Origin: Beverwykella pulmonaria
Lineage: Eukaryota; Ascomycota; Dothideomycetes; Pleosporales; Melanommataceae
NCBI GenBank assembly: GCA_001599595.1
Contig: BCHH01000002.1
Location: 1,366,949-1,430,948, forward strand
Direction of reading: 5' to 3'
DNA length: 64,000 bases
Numbering within the stretch: the stretch's first letter is position 1; each line of letters starts with the position of its first letter. The position numbers and the translations under genes are program-made. The notes below the pieces were generated by a model that saw only the letters and a list, made by a program, of their open reading frames with translations, was not told where the DNA came from and searched no databases. Below, in pieces: positions 36,501 through 48,816 of this stretch.

Positions 36501-37277
36501 CTCTTGCTTGCTAAGAATCTATTCGAAACTATTGTTAGCTCCGAGTCCATCAATCATAGATGAATGGCATGATGCAAAAAGCCACTTTATACGACCACAT
36601 AAAACGAGGCTTCCGATCCGTTTCCTTATTGGTCACATCCATTTCCCCGCAAATGCGATGCCCTGTTTGAAAATATCTATGGACAGCCGCGTGCCCGGTC
36701 TCTTTGTGCCTTGTGTGACACCACAGGAAGCAATCGTAGACAGAGCCAGCGAGGCGCTGACGCAAGACGTTCCTCCAGACAGTAGCACCCATTTGTTAGC
36801 CTAGTGTCCAAGAGTAAGCCTCAATTCGTGCCAGAGAAAAGAAGCAAATTTCGGGTGTCAATATACATGACTGACCTGCGTTATGGTCTTGTCCTACTCT
36901 AGCTTCCGGTCAAAATAGTGTCTAAACGAGGTCAGCTTTGTGACACCCTGAAGACCTTCTCAGAAGCCAACCTTCACATGCCACGTCAGTTCAACGCTGC
37001 GGTGAAATCTTCCTCTATTAGCCTAAGAACCTTACGTCACCTCGTGACTAATCGTTGATATTGCAAACGCTTCCCATTCGATTCAAAAAGTTCGAATCCA
37101 GTGCTTTGTTTGTCTGTCAGGAGCGGGGTTCCACACCACTCCACCACCACAACCAAATAATCAATACCAAGCTGACTCGCGTGTAGAATAGTATATATAA
37201 CCTTACATTGTCTACCTCAAAAATCATGGCTATACTTACAACCCGAGTAAGCAAGACTAGCGGTATTCTGCTCCAGG
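33501..37277. other. 3.8 kb gene-poor stretch with faint coding relics
   Basis: No intact gene is supported. On the minus strand, 35759-35628 reads YNFNEAEAKGLISTLALDG, and 35520-35380 reads NELTEATMVSNPEIGS, separated by stops, so a decayed gene of unknown family may have been here. A 26 bp perfect hairpin lies at 34319-34344. The last 200 bp form the leader of the FtsJ-like gene. Confidence 0.35.
34319..34344. repeat. Perfect 11 bp inverted repeat (hairpin)
   Basis: Arms ATTAATGCCAA and TTGGCATTAAT surround a 4-base loop TCAG. It lies in non-coding sequence about 0.8 kb downstream of the DUF6601 gene. It may be an operator-like palindrome, a transposon remnant or chance. Confidence 0.45.
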
Positions 37278-38416
37278 ATGGATGAACCGAACAACCACCC
37301 CCAAAAAGTTATAGACCAATCACAATGTCCTCCCGATCGAGAGGCACAACGTGCCAACTCCATAATAACGCAGTATCTACTGGAGAATGTCGCAGAGTTT
37401 CGACGACTGGCCGAGCTCCGACAGCTGGTGGATAAATCAAAACCTTTCAGCCAGTTCCAGGGCGACGATACTGACTGACATAGGGATGGAGCAACCCAGA
37501 AGGCGATCTATATTTCCAAAAGCAACGCCACAATGCCGACAACGCTGATAAGAAGATGTCACAAATTTTCTATAAGATGATGAAGGAGATCGGCCAAGAA
37601 ATGCATCAGTCAACCGGCGCTCTCGCGATCTCAGAAACGGCTGCGAGCAGCCCAACCATCCTAGACATATGTATGGCCCCTGGCGGGTTTCTTGCAACAG
37701 CATTGAATTTGAACCCTAGAGCCCACGCTCTGGGATTCAGCTTACCTGTTTCGGAAGGAGGGCACAAGGTGCTCCTCCCTAGAAGTCCCAACGTGACGCT
37801 CAAATTCCTTGACGTTACGATGCTTGCTGCAGATATGGGCATCACGGACTTCTCAGTAGAGTGTTCAGAAGCTAGGGATTTGCTACTGCAACAATTCGGC
37901 CCCAGACAACTCTTCGATCTTGTCTTATGCGACGGACAGGTCCTTCGTACCCATGTACGGGCGGCACACCGAAAGAACCGACAAGCCCGCAGGCTGACAG
38001 TCACACAACTTGTCATTGGCCTTGAGCGCGTCAAGGCTGGAGGGACTATGGTCGTTCTTCTCCACAAAGTTGAGGCTGTAGACACCGTCTCCTTGCTATA
38101 CACGTTCAATAAGTTCTCTTCAGTCAAGCTCTTCAAGTCGACAAGGCACCATGCCAAGCGCTCGTCCTTCTACATGATTGCTACTAATATCCAAAGCCAA
38201 CAACATGAGGCTATCCTTGCGGTGGAGAGGTGGAAGAAGCAGTGGAAAGTCGCAACGTTTGGAACGGATGTAGAATATGAAGAAGAGCTTCGCGCAGCGT
38301 GTTTAAATGCAGAGGAAGTGCTAGGAGTATTTGGGATGGAGCTTGTGAGGTTGGCAAGAGAAGTATGGGGAATTCAGGCGAGGGCTCTGGAGAAGGCGCC
38401 GTTTATCAGAAAATGA
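37278..38416 (+). CDS. FtsJ-like (RrmJ fold) RNA 2'-O-methyltransferase family protein
   Basis: Two exons, 37278-37427 and 37484-38416, give 360 residues. The SAM-binding motif I is ILDICMAPGGFLATAL (about residues 133-148), identical in pattern to the FtsJ D-x-C-x-A-P-G-G-F motif. FDLVLCDGQ and VVLLHKVE carry the Asp and second Lys positions of the K-D-K-E catalytic set. The family fits cap or structural RNA 2'-O-methylation, but the protein is not Trm7, Spb1 or Mrm2. Such solitary FtsJ-like proteins are frequent and uncharacterised in filamentous fungi. The intron donor (GTGGAT) is weak; the join gives ELRQLGWSNPEGD. The end (ALEKAPFIRK) is ordinary. Confidence 0.8.
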
Positions 38417-38560
38417 TGGACTATGATGCCGGTGCACACAATATCCACAGACTTGGGTAAAGTGTAATAGCAATTATGGAATTGGTCAAATACTAGGATT
38501 TAAATCCTAAGTTCAAGGTTGAATAATGCAATAGAATCGTCTAAGCGATTCTGACTTTTA

Positions 38561-40539
38561 TCAACTCCTCCTCCACTCAACGTAACGCTCCACATTTGTG
38601 ACATTGGATCCCAGCTTGAAGCGAAATTCCTCCATCCTGCCTTTGTGCCCTTCTTGTAGCTTAAGTTGCGTTGGCCACATATCAACGATGGTATTGCGCA
38701 TCTTCATTTCGACATGCAAGTCAACGCAAATCTGCTTAAAGTTGCAGAACTCCATATATCTGAACAAATTAACTTCGTGCAAGCACTTTTTTAACCATAG
38801 AACATTACCTCTTGAAATAGTGATCCACGTCAAGCACTAAATCGCGCGCATCCCATATTCTCAGCATATCTGGATCATTCATTGGAGGGGGAGGAAAGAG
38901 CGGTGGAGAAGGTAAGTATTTGGTGATCTTCATGATATCAGGCATTTCTTCACTAGGGTGCTCCATCTTGACTGCCTCTTTTACTGCGTTGATAAAAAGG
39001 GTGATGAATGTGGCGTGTTGATTCTGCTTCATTGGTTGTAGGAGCGGAGATAGGAGGGACAATGTGTCCCGAATCCCCACATAACCGCCATCACATATAT
39101 TAGCCACCTAAAACTAGCTGAGCTTACAAACAATAGATTCATCACTGAATATACCTCTATTCTGGAAAAAGAATTCGGCTGGAGGTGTTGGGGCAACTCT
39201 TTTACATCCACGTTGTAAAGGCTGAAGCTGATTTGGTTATGCTCAAGGCAGGATAGGAATTTTTTCAAAACGCGATTAAGTTGAGCGTAAAGTTTTCCGA
39301 ACCAGTCTTGTGATGCAGGCCATGATGTCTGTTGAACATCTGATATGGGCCAACCATCAGAAGGATCACTCTTGTCATCCATTGGCCAGCTTCTTGAACC
39401 GGAGAAGAATGTTCTAGGCTTTCATTAGGAGAGAATGTTTGTGCTAGAGTTCACTTACGGATTCGGTATATCAAAACCTACCCGTGGATGCCCAAATGGT
39501 AGGAGTAAACCATCCTCTCGAAAGCGCTGCTTGGCAACACGCATGAATGGTGAGGAGTCCTTATAATACCATCGATCTCTATAATCTGCTCTTTCAGGAG
39601 CAAGTGTTACGCTCGTACGAACTTTCATCGCGGTCTCATGGGTCATTCCTTCTGGTAACTCCAAGGAATCCCGAAGTTGAAGCCAATGCGTTTTCGTAAG
39701 TACGAGACGAAGCGTTCGCCCGGGCGAGAATTCCCAAGTCTTACCCAGGATAGAGGCTGACGGTTTCTTTGCAATTTTATTGCAAACTTCTTCAATCAAT
39801 GGTTTCACTCCCTCCTGTAGGCAAACCAGCACACTGGATTGGATTGAAGCAGAGTACCAAACATGAATCAATGCCTCCGCGGTTTCTGATGAGGTCGTAG
39901 GCCTACCCGTGGCAGTCTTGGCTTGCCCGGAAAAGGCCAGCAGCAGCAAGATCGCGTTTCGTGCCACCACGTCAAATTCTCGATCGTTCACCGTGATATG
40001 GATTTTACGGCTGGTGTCTCCTGGAAGGCTTGCAATTGTTTTGACGATATGGCGTATGTCTCCCGATGCTGTACGTATTAGCAGTTGCAAACCTAGGTAT
40101 ACTCATACTGACCAGCGAATAGCAGCGCGAGACTTTCTTGGTACTCAAGTCCCTCATTCTGATCCAGTTTCAACACGTCGAAGGCTGGTGTATTTCCCCA
40201 CAAGTACTTGTTGCCGCCGAATATGTTGTGCCAATTTTTGGATGCCTCCCCTGTAGCCCATGGAGGCTTGCGGCCCTCACGATGCCATGCTGGACGCCAG
40301 CTATTTTTGCTTATGGGAGATCTGCAGGCTATTTTGTGCTCAGGCCAATGCATCTTTTGGCACTCGGCTCCACAATACTTATGATAGTTAGTGCATATTT
40401 TTACAGTAACTCTTGACGAGAGATTGCCTACAACAACCAAATGGCAATTTGCACATGCTTTAGTCCCTTTCTTGTTGCAAGTGAAGGTCTTCGCGCTCCA
40501 GTTTGCGCAAGCAGGCTCAAGAGCCGATAGTGGCTCCAT
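38561..40539 (-). CDS. MYND zinc-finger protein with DUF4470-like region
   Basis: Six exons on the minus strand, 40539-40432, 40377-40113, 40068-39459, 39413-39155, 39107-38809 and 38759-38561, give 579 residues. The N-terminal MYND finger (KACANCHLVVYCGAECQKMH, then PEHKIAC) is rebuilt by a 54 bp intron that has no stop and a length divisible by three, so the unspliced frame is also open. The next block, GNTPAFDVLKLDQNEGLE followed by SGDIRHIVKTIASLP, matches the DUF4470 region of fungal MYND proteins. The C-terminal half has no known domain. MYND fingers bind proline-rich partners, so a protein-interaction or regulatory role is inferred. Intron 2 uses the donor GTCAGT. The gene is divergent from the DDX60-like helicase, 308 bp away. 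Confidence 0.82.
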
Positions 40540-40847
40540 GAAGTAGGTTCAAAGAGAGGGTTATAGAAGATTGACGCTACGTTGGCACGCAACAAACCGC
40601 AGAAACATACTCTACGGATCTAAGTGAGATCGGAGTGTCCGAGTACTGAGGGTGACTGAACGCTTAAAACCTCAAATGATGGACTGCCACGTGCACACTC
40701 TGCCGTTTGCCTTGCATATCTAGAGTCTGGACTAGGCTATCGAAGTGGCTTGCCACATTGAGTTACACAACAGTTGCGGGGTATAGTTTCTTAAACGCAC
40801 GGAGAAAGCAAACTTTTTTTCAACAAGATTCCCTAGTTGTCGTTATC
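40540..40847. promoter_or_regulatory. Divergent promoter, MYND/DUF4470 protein and DDX60-like helicase
   Basis: 308 bp separate the two divergent start codons. A shared regulatory region is implied by the distance only. No specific site is identified. Confidence 0.45.
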
Positions 40848-43800
40848 ATGGAGCGCAATTCAAAAGAGGACGCTGTCTTGATCTGGTACAATTCCATCTT
40901 CTCGCGTCGTGTAGACCTCGTTGGCGATTACGCCGGCAGTGAACTATTCCTTGTCGAGTTTGATTCGCTCCTGCTTCAATGCTTCTCTAATCCAAAGCTA
41001 AACTTCAGCAGTAAGTACTAGTAGTTTACTTCACTTGGATATCACTAGACCGTTAACACATTGACCAGCTGGCTTTCAACTGCTCCATGCGGTTTATATC
41101 GTTGAGAATTTGCTCCAGGACTTGCTCTCAAGAAAGTGTCAGTTTCAGATTATCTGCTTTGACCAGAATGAAGACCTCTGTGTTCCACCAAATGCCGACC
41201 AAACAGACTACCCTAAGTATACGCTGGCTCGGTCAGTTATCTTTAGGCATCTGGCACGCAACCTGAATCCGAGTAACAGAATCGTTGTCAAACGTTTCGC
41301 TTCATATACGGATGCCGAGTTTATGCAGTACCTTAATGACACTGGCACCTACTTTGTCATGTGCCACGATGGCGCCATGCCGAAAACCACAAAGTCCAAG
41401 ACGCCACTGCGTTCAGATATTAACAAAGGCCTCCAAGCACACGTAGGATGCATGAACTTGATGCCTACACCGGACGACTCAGTCACTTCTTCATGTACGG
41501 AAAGCCTTCGCAAAGTCAGCCTCCGAGCAATGATTTCGTGGTTCATCGGCAGTCAGTACAACATCGCCTTGATCAACGAGTTACGGTTTGCAGACAGCAA
41601 GGCAAGTTATCACGTCGTAATACTGCATTGTATTTCGTTCTAATACTGTCCCAGGCGATGACTGTGGTCCTGGAGTTCTCACGACAGCAGGTCGCGAAAG
41701 AATTCCCCGCTTCTTATGGCACCGTTGCTTCCCACATTGTGCCTGCTGTGGGAACTCCTCCATTGAAGAAATTGAGGGGCATTATTGAACCTTCGGAGCG
41801 AGACGTGATTTCCATTCTTGTACTCCATTCAGCGATGCAGGATGGCGAAGTACTTGCTGAGGAAGCCTCTGCCTTCCTTCTGCATACTGCTGCACTCCAG
41901 TATTTCCCACTTGGAAACCGGAGGCCACAGGTTACAAGCCAAAATACTGCTAAGGACCTTATCTGTTCTTTCACCCGAAGAGCCGCTTCACTGCTCCGTA
42001 ACCACGAACTTTCAGAGCAGCTTGATTTCCTCAATCTCCCAATCAACCTCGCAGATTTACTCGATGGGTTCTTGCTCGCATCTTTGGTCCGCGATGCCCG
42101 CCTTCGCAATACGCTACTAGCCAACCCAGCCGTCAAGGATAAATACGACACCCTACTTGACGCACTCGTACAAGCCTCTGGCGATTCCGACAGCAAGCTC
42201 GTGAGAATGACTGCCAACAATCAGGATTCCACGGACTTGACTCGCTCTTTCTCTTCGATTCCTAGCAATGACCGTTCGGTTCTCTCTTTCAAAAACGCTG
42301 TCTTCGACAAGCACCTTGCTCCGGTCCATCTGCACCTAGATAGTAGTCTCTCGAACAGTTCAACACTTGACAAGAGCAAGGTCTTTGAAGAACTATCACA
42401 TTGGCACAACCATAAGAAGGCCATCGTGATAAAAGCACCGACACAGAAGCTTGGTTTTTTTGCTCGCCGTCGAAATGATTTATTTATGGCTGAAATGCAT
42501 GCGTATGCAGCCAGCCTTACCAATGCAGCCGGGAAGGTCTTGGATCCAGAAACAATTATTGTAGACCAGAAAGTACAGCCATTCAAATCACAAAAGGCTT
42601 CGGTAGTAATCAAAATCGACAGTTCGCACAAGCTCACGAACGGATCATCTTCAAAAGGTGGCAAGAAAGCCGGCAATCCACCAAAGAAGAGCGGAAAGGC
42701 GGCCGCTCTTGAGGCTGCAGCTGCTATCAAGGCAGCAAAAGCTCAGTCCAAAGAAGATATCGACGCTACTTCCTGGAAAGAAAAGTGTAAGGAGCTCCTG
42801 TTTCAACCTAATCTGCAACTTCGGTACACCACAGCGCGGGACTACTCCATCGGACTGCATCAAGCGAACCTGTTCAAGCCGGAAGTAGAGCTATACATGG
42901 TCGACTGTCTACTTCGAATCTGGACAGATTATCGCAAAGGCAAGGATGCAAATGCTGGTGCCAGTCTTGCAGCTTTAATCTGGGACACTCTTCTGAGATT
43001 TTCTAACACGGGCTCGGGAATGACACCAGAGATTGTGGCATCCCTAAAGGTGATCTCGAAGCTACTCGGATTCCCTGCACTCGGCTACCAAACAAATTCT
43101 GCTAGTCGACCCCTTGCTTTCACCTGCGTCATAAAAAAGGTGCAAAAGTCGAAAACTTCGATGGCTACCTCCAGCGACTCTACCGATTTGTCCATCCCAG
43201 GCGGCGCAACAACCTTCCAGTTGGAGCACTGCGGACCGTATCTTGACAGAGCTATTGACTCGGCTCCAGATACTCGTGTTCCGTTTCATCCGGATGCCTG
43301 GCAGCGAAAAGTTCTCGATGCGATTGATGAAAACAAGTCTTTGTTTGTTGTTGCACCAACTAGTGCTGGCAAAACCTTCATCTCCTTCTATGCGATGAAG
43401 CAGGTTCTCATCAATGACGATGATGGTGTTGTTGTTTACGTTGCACCAACCAAAGCTCTTGTCAATCAGATTGCTGCTGAGGTCCAAGCACGCTTTTCCA
43501 AGAACTTCAAGCGCCCCGGGAAATCGGTCTGGGCGATTCACACTCGAGATTATCGTATCAATAACCCCACTGGGTGTCAAGTGTTGGTGACCGTGCCTCA
43601 CATTCTCCAGATCATGTTGCTAGCTCCATCTCATGCTGAGAAGAATAACTCTTGGAGTTGCCGGATTAAACGGATAATTTTCGACGAAGTCCATTGTATT
43701 GGTCAGGCAGAAGAAGGCGTGGTCTGGGAACAGTTGCTGCTGCAGTCACCCTGCCCGATCATCGCCCTCTCTGCAACCGTTGGGAATCCAAAGGAGTTTA

Positions 43801-46435
43801 GTAGCTGGCTTGCATCGACTCAAGAAGCTAACGGGAACAAGCTTGTCACGATTGAGCACCACCACCGATATTCGGACTTACGAAAGTTCATCTACATTCC
43901 CCCAAAGCAGTTCTGCTTTTCTGGTCTGCCGGACAGTCCTCCTATTCATATACCAGGCCTAGACGGAATGGATGCATTCGCCTTTATCCATCCTGTTGCG
44001 AGTTTGAGCAACAAATCTCGTGGAATGCCAAAAGATCTAAACCTGGAGGCTCGGGACTGCCTCTGGCTCTGGCAGACAATGGTGAAACACGCAACCAAGG
44101 AGTACGTAGTTCCACCCAGCCTCAGTCCCCACAAAGCACTTCCAGATGTAATCAAGAAGATCCACATTTTGGAATGGGAGAAGGCTCTGAAGGCTAAAAT
44201 TCTCGAATGGATGAACAACGAGAGCTCGCCATTTGAAAAAGTTCAGCAGGATCTCAGCAAAGCGCTGGTCAAGCCCGCCACTCGTGATCTCCTCGCAACC
44301 AAACACATTTGCGATGACAAATGTGATGGCCGAAAGGTCCATGCAGACAGCCTTTCGTCCATTATTCTTCCAGCACTTACTGATTTACATGCCAAGAATG
44401 CCCTTCCTGCCATCGTTTTCAATTACGATCGTGGTCAGTGTGAAAAGTTGATGAGTGCCGTGGTGAAGGAGCTTGAAGAAAATGAAGAAGCATGGAAGGA
44501 CGCTAACACCTCGTGGAAGAAAAAAATTGCAGAGTTTGAGAAGTTTAAAAAAGAGCAAGAAGGAATCAAGGCCAAACTCAAAAGCGGGAAGAGTACTGGC
44601 AAGAACAAGACCAAGCGTGGAGGCACCAGTGAGGGTGATGAGGGTGATGAGGAGAAAGTATCAAAGGCAACCCGTGAACGCGAAGCTGGGTCTGCAGAGC
44701 ATAGCAAGTGGGCTGGTTTTGATCCTCGTACTCCGATCAGTGGCTTCCACTTCGCCAATTCGAAGAAGCTCCTACAGTCTGAACTCGACGGGTACAAGCG
44801 ACAACTCCGTCAACGCGGCATCGCTGAATGGCTCATTAGTGCTCTAAGCCGCGGCATCGGCATCCATCATGCAGGTATGAACCGGAAATATCGTCAAGTG
44901 GTGGAGATTCTTTTCCGTAAAAGCTACCTGCGGGTTGTGATTGCAACGGGCACCCTTGCGCTGGGCATTAATATGCCTTGTAAGACCGTGGTCTTTGCTG
45001 GAGACTCCGTCTTCCTCACTGCTCTCAACTTTCGTCAATGTTCTGGTCGAGCTGGTCGAAGAGGGTTTGATGTCCTTGGAAATGTCCTGTTCCTTGGTAT
45101 CCCCGTCCAAAAGGTGTTCCGTCTCATGAGCTCGCGACTTCCAGATCTCAACGGCCATTTCCCCATCACAACATCGCTCGTCTTGCGACTGGCCACTTTA
45201 CTCCATGGCTCAAAAAATTCCGAATTCGCAATTCGGACAATCAACTCGATCTTCTCGCAGCCTCGACTCTACCTTGGCTCACCTAACTCCAAGATGGCTG
45301 TACTACACCACCTCCGCTTCTCAATCGAGTATCTCCGCCACCAGTCCCTTCTCGGCGTCGACGGCTCTCCGATCAACTTTGCTGGATGCGTCTCCCACCT
45401 ATATTACACTGATAACTCCGCCTGGGCCTTTCACGCTCTTCTCAGCTCAGGCTACTTCCACGAGCTCTGCCAGGACATCTATGCCAATCCCCAGCGCGTC
45501 TGCTTAACCCTCATGCTGGTTTTGTCGCACATCTTCGGTCGGCACCAGTGCAAACACGCAGACGAGGAGTTCATCGAGGAGGTGGTGAAGCGGTCTTCTT
45601 CGATTGTTTTCTTACCACCATTGCCGAAGAAAGCGGAGAAGATGCTCCAAGCCCATAATAAGGAGACCTTGGCGATATTTAAGACCTATGTTAAGACTTT
45701 CGCAGATCAGCACCTAAAGGATTCGGATGATACGTTGCCGCTGAGTGAGATGCGGATTGGTTCGGATGAGCAGTTCAGCATACCGCTGAGCACAAACCGT
45801 CAGCCCACTATTATTCGCTCTCCGTTCGTTGCGCTTTCGGGTCATAGCGATGAGTTCGATAATATCTCCGATCTTTGCAGTACCGTGCGTTCTGGTGTCT
45901 TTCTGGAAGAAGCCGTTGTGCCGTACTTGCCTGTCCATCCAGAGTCTACAGTCCCGCTCAACGCATACTTGTATGACTTCTACAAGCATGGCGATGTGAA
46001 TGCGCTGGAGCGAGCAAACAAGATTCGCAAGTCCGATGTCTGGTTTTACCTGAATGGTATGTCCCCTTAAAATCTTAATGGTTGCTTACCAGCAAATATT
46101 TAGATTTCTCTCTCGTCCTTGCAACGGTCATAACAAGCCTGACTAACTTCATGAAATCCTCCTTGGCCTCCGAGGCAGATATGATTGACCTGATGGGCAG
46201 CGGCGATGCACACGAAGAATCGGAGGATGACAAATTCCTAGCCAAGATCAGCGACAAAACAGGACAACAGGACGGTGATGAGGCCTCATTTGGTGTTGTG
46301 GACGATGAGGATGATAAGATGTCGGATGACGATGATAATGACGTGGATTACGATATTAGCCTGCCGAAGGTGTTGAAGGCCTTTAAGACTTTGAAGAAGG
46401 TATTTGACGAAAAATTCAAGCAGATGTGGGCTTAG
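40848..46435 (+). CDS. DDX60-like SKI2-family DEAD/DEAH-box RNA helicase
   Basis: A 1,809-residue helicase in four exons: 40848-41010, 41069-41601, 41655-46056 and 46104-46435. The N-terminus (DLVGDYAGSELFLVEFDSLLL) matches the PIN-like domain of DDX60. Helicase motifs are intact: Walker A APTSAGKT, Walker B DEVH (FDEVHCIGQ), motif III ALSATVGNP, motif IV-V GIGIHHAGMNRKYR and ATGTLALGINMP, and motif VI QCSGRAGRRGFD. An acidic C-terminal tail (EDDKMSDDDDNDVDYD) follows. Mammalian DDX60 is an interferon-induced antiviral RNA sensor that also regulates translation; fungal homologues are largely unstudied. Intron 2 (41602-41654) is a GC-AG intron (AAG|GCAAGT), needed to keep the frame. Identification as DDX60-type is firm, function is inference. 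Confidence 0.92.
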
Positions 46436-46986
46436 ATGTCGATTCTTTACCTCAAAATGACACTCCAGTGCATCCCTACAGTAGCTGATCCGCCTGCGTT
46501 GCCTGTGCAAGCAAACTGAACAGTTAGTTAATCTATCCAGCATGGAACCTCGTACCCCACGAATTGTAACGATCGCCAGGTAACCTTGCTTTTTACTCTT
46601 ACCCATGCAGCTGGAGCACATTTTGACTCTGTATAAAACTAGTGACAGATGACAAGACTAAAAGTCTCATACAAGGTAGAGAAATTCTAGAGATAACATA
46701 CTGTTGTTTCTATTTCTGCTCTTCTACTAATATTTTGATATTCAATACGGCGCTTAGTTGTTGACCAGCCGATATGCCGACCATGAGCAGATCTGAGGCT
46801 GAAACTTACAGTACCTCCGCCATACCATCCGAATACGGAAATATATGGGGCATCCTAACGTCGATCCCTTCTGAGCCAAGTGTTACCTTATCAATATACA
46901 TCCCTCGCCTATTTTAATACCCCCGCTACTCCAACACCTCACACCTCACCCATCCTATCCGCGAATTGCACAAGAACCACGGCAAT
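46436..46986. other. Intergenic
   Basis: About 550 bp, 3' region of the helicase gene and promoter of the second P450. Poly-C/CA leader near 46920. No gene seen. Confidence 0.5.
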
Positions 46987-48763
46987 ATGGGTTCCAACTC
47001 AATAGTCGCATCTTTTCTAGAAGCCACTTTGCAACACCCATTCCATCTCGCCATCTCCCTCCTCCTCACCTACTTTACCGCATCTCGAATCCAGCAATAC
47101 CACCGCCTCCGCCACTTCAAAGGCCCACCCACCACGGGACTCTCCTGGTTCTGGCACTCGAAGGCCGTAATAAGCGGAAAATCGCACTTGTACTATGGCG
47201 ATGCGACAGAGAAATACGGTACTTTATCCTTTCCGTCTTTGCACCTTTCCTAGAACCCCAATCCCATATCCCCATATCCATCCCAATGGTCAGAATCGAT
47301 TGTTTACTTGACTTCAATAGGTGCAATCGCCCGCATAGCACCAAACCACTTGATCACTTCCTCGCCCGAGATCTGGATGCATATCAACGGCGTGAGATCA
47401 AAGTACAGGCGCGCGGAGTGGTATTACCACGCGGCGAGATTTGAGCAAGGGAAGGACAATGTGTTTACCGAGTGCGATAATGAGAGGCATGATGCGCGGC
47501 GGAAGAAGATGGCTGCTGGAGTAAGCTATTTTCATCAACTAACCCCAATTTCTCGATACTTGATCCTAGCTCTTGTTGGAGAATATGAAAGGGTGTGTGT
47601 GTGTCTGACTCATGGTATTGTAGTACGCTGGCAAAGAGAATTCTACACTAGAGCCGTCTATCGACACCCACGTACGAGAGCTAGTCCGCCTCATCCGAAC
47701 TAAATACGCCGCACCCGCATCCTCCACTAAGCCCGCAATACCAATGGACCTCGCGATCAAAATAAAGTACCTGACCCTCGATGTAATCAGTCACGTCAGC
47801 CTGGGCACTGCATTTGGCGACCTTCAATCCGACTCTGACGTAAACTCGTACCTCTCCGCGACCGAAGAAGGCCTTCGAATCGGGAACATGGCGTTTGGGC
47901 TCGGTACCGCCTGGCTACCCGCCGTACCCATCCTCGGAAAACTAATCACGCCGTCGGAGAAGGACAGTTCAGGGTTCGGAAGAATGATGGCAGAGGCGAG
48001 GAAAATCGTGGAGAAGAGGATGTTGGAGGCGAAAGATGAAAAAAGCGATATGCTGGCTTCGTTTATCCGGCACGGGGTTTCGAAAGAGGACTTGTTCCAG
48101 GAGGTGTTCGAGGTGCTGCTTGCGGGGAGTGATACTACGGCTGCGTCGCTCAGGATCATCATGTTGTATGTGATGAGCCATCCAAGGGTATATGCGAAAC
48201 TGCAGAAGGAGATTGATGAAGCAGTCAAATTGGGAAGGGCTTCAACATTCCCAGATATTATCTCCGATGCGGAGGCACGCAAGTTGCCATATTTGGGCGC
48301 GGTGATAAGAGAGGCGATGCGAGTTCATCCACCGGTAGTCAACCTCTTCTCCCGCGTCGTGCCGAAAGGTGGCGATGTGGTGATGGTGGATGGGAAGGAG
48401 GTCTATCTGCCAGGCGGTACCATGATCGGGTACTCTGCGTGGAGCATGCATCGCAACAAAGCCGTGTACGGAGAAGATGCCGGAGTATTCCGTCCAGAGC
48501 GGTGGTTTGTTGACGACAGCATCGCCGAAGAGAAAGAGCGCATGGCTCGCATGCTCAGGACGAACGACATGATTTTTGGGTATGGGAGGTGGATGTGCTT
48601 GGGGAGAGTTGTCGCACAGATCGAGATGCACAAAACGATCTTCGAGCTCTTGAGACACTTCGATTTTGCGCTCACAAATCCTCACGAGCCTTGGAAAATA
48701 TTTAACACCATGGGGCTGTTTGCTATTGCGGACATGTATGTCGATGTCACGGAGAGGTCGTAG
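46987..48763 (+). CDS. Cytochrome P450 monooxygenase (pisatin demethylase-like group)
   Basis: Three exons, 46987-47218, 47321-47520 and 47624-48763, give 523 residues; the introns are 102 and 103 bp, longer than most here. The N-terminal anchor (HLAISLLLTYFTA) precedes HFKGPPTTGLSWFWHSK. The I-helix motif is AGSDTT, ExxR is in REAMRVHPP, PERW is present, and the haem loop FGYGRWMCLGR contains the Cys ligand. EKYGAIARIAPNHL and the C-R helix WYYHAARFEQGKDNVF resemble the large ascomycete group that includes pisatin demethylase. The substrate is unknown. It ends 53 bp from the convergent FAR1-type gene. Confidence 0.9.
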
Positions 48764-48816
48764 AATAATGGTGTTTGAGGTACTGAAGGTGCAGGATATC
48801 ATTGGTCCCCGGGCGT

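Noticed and set aside
37095..37125. A tRNA-like T-arm (AGTTCGAATCC) upstream of the FtsJ-like gene
   Set aside because: No matching acceptor, D or anticodon arms could be folded around it.
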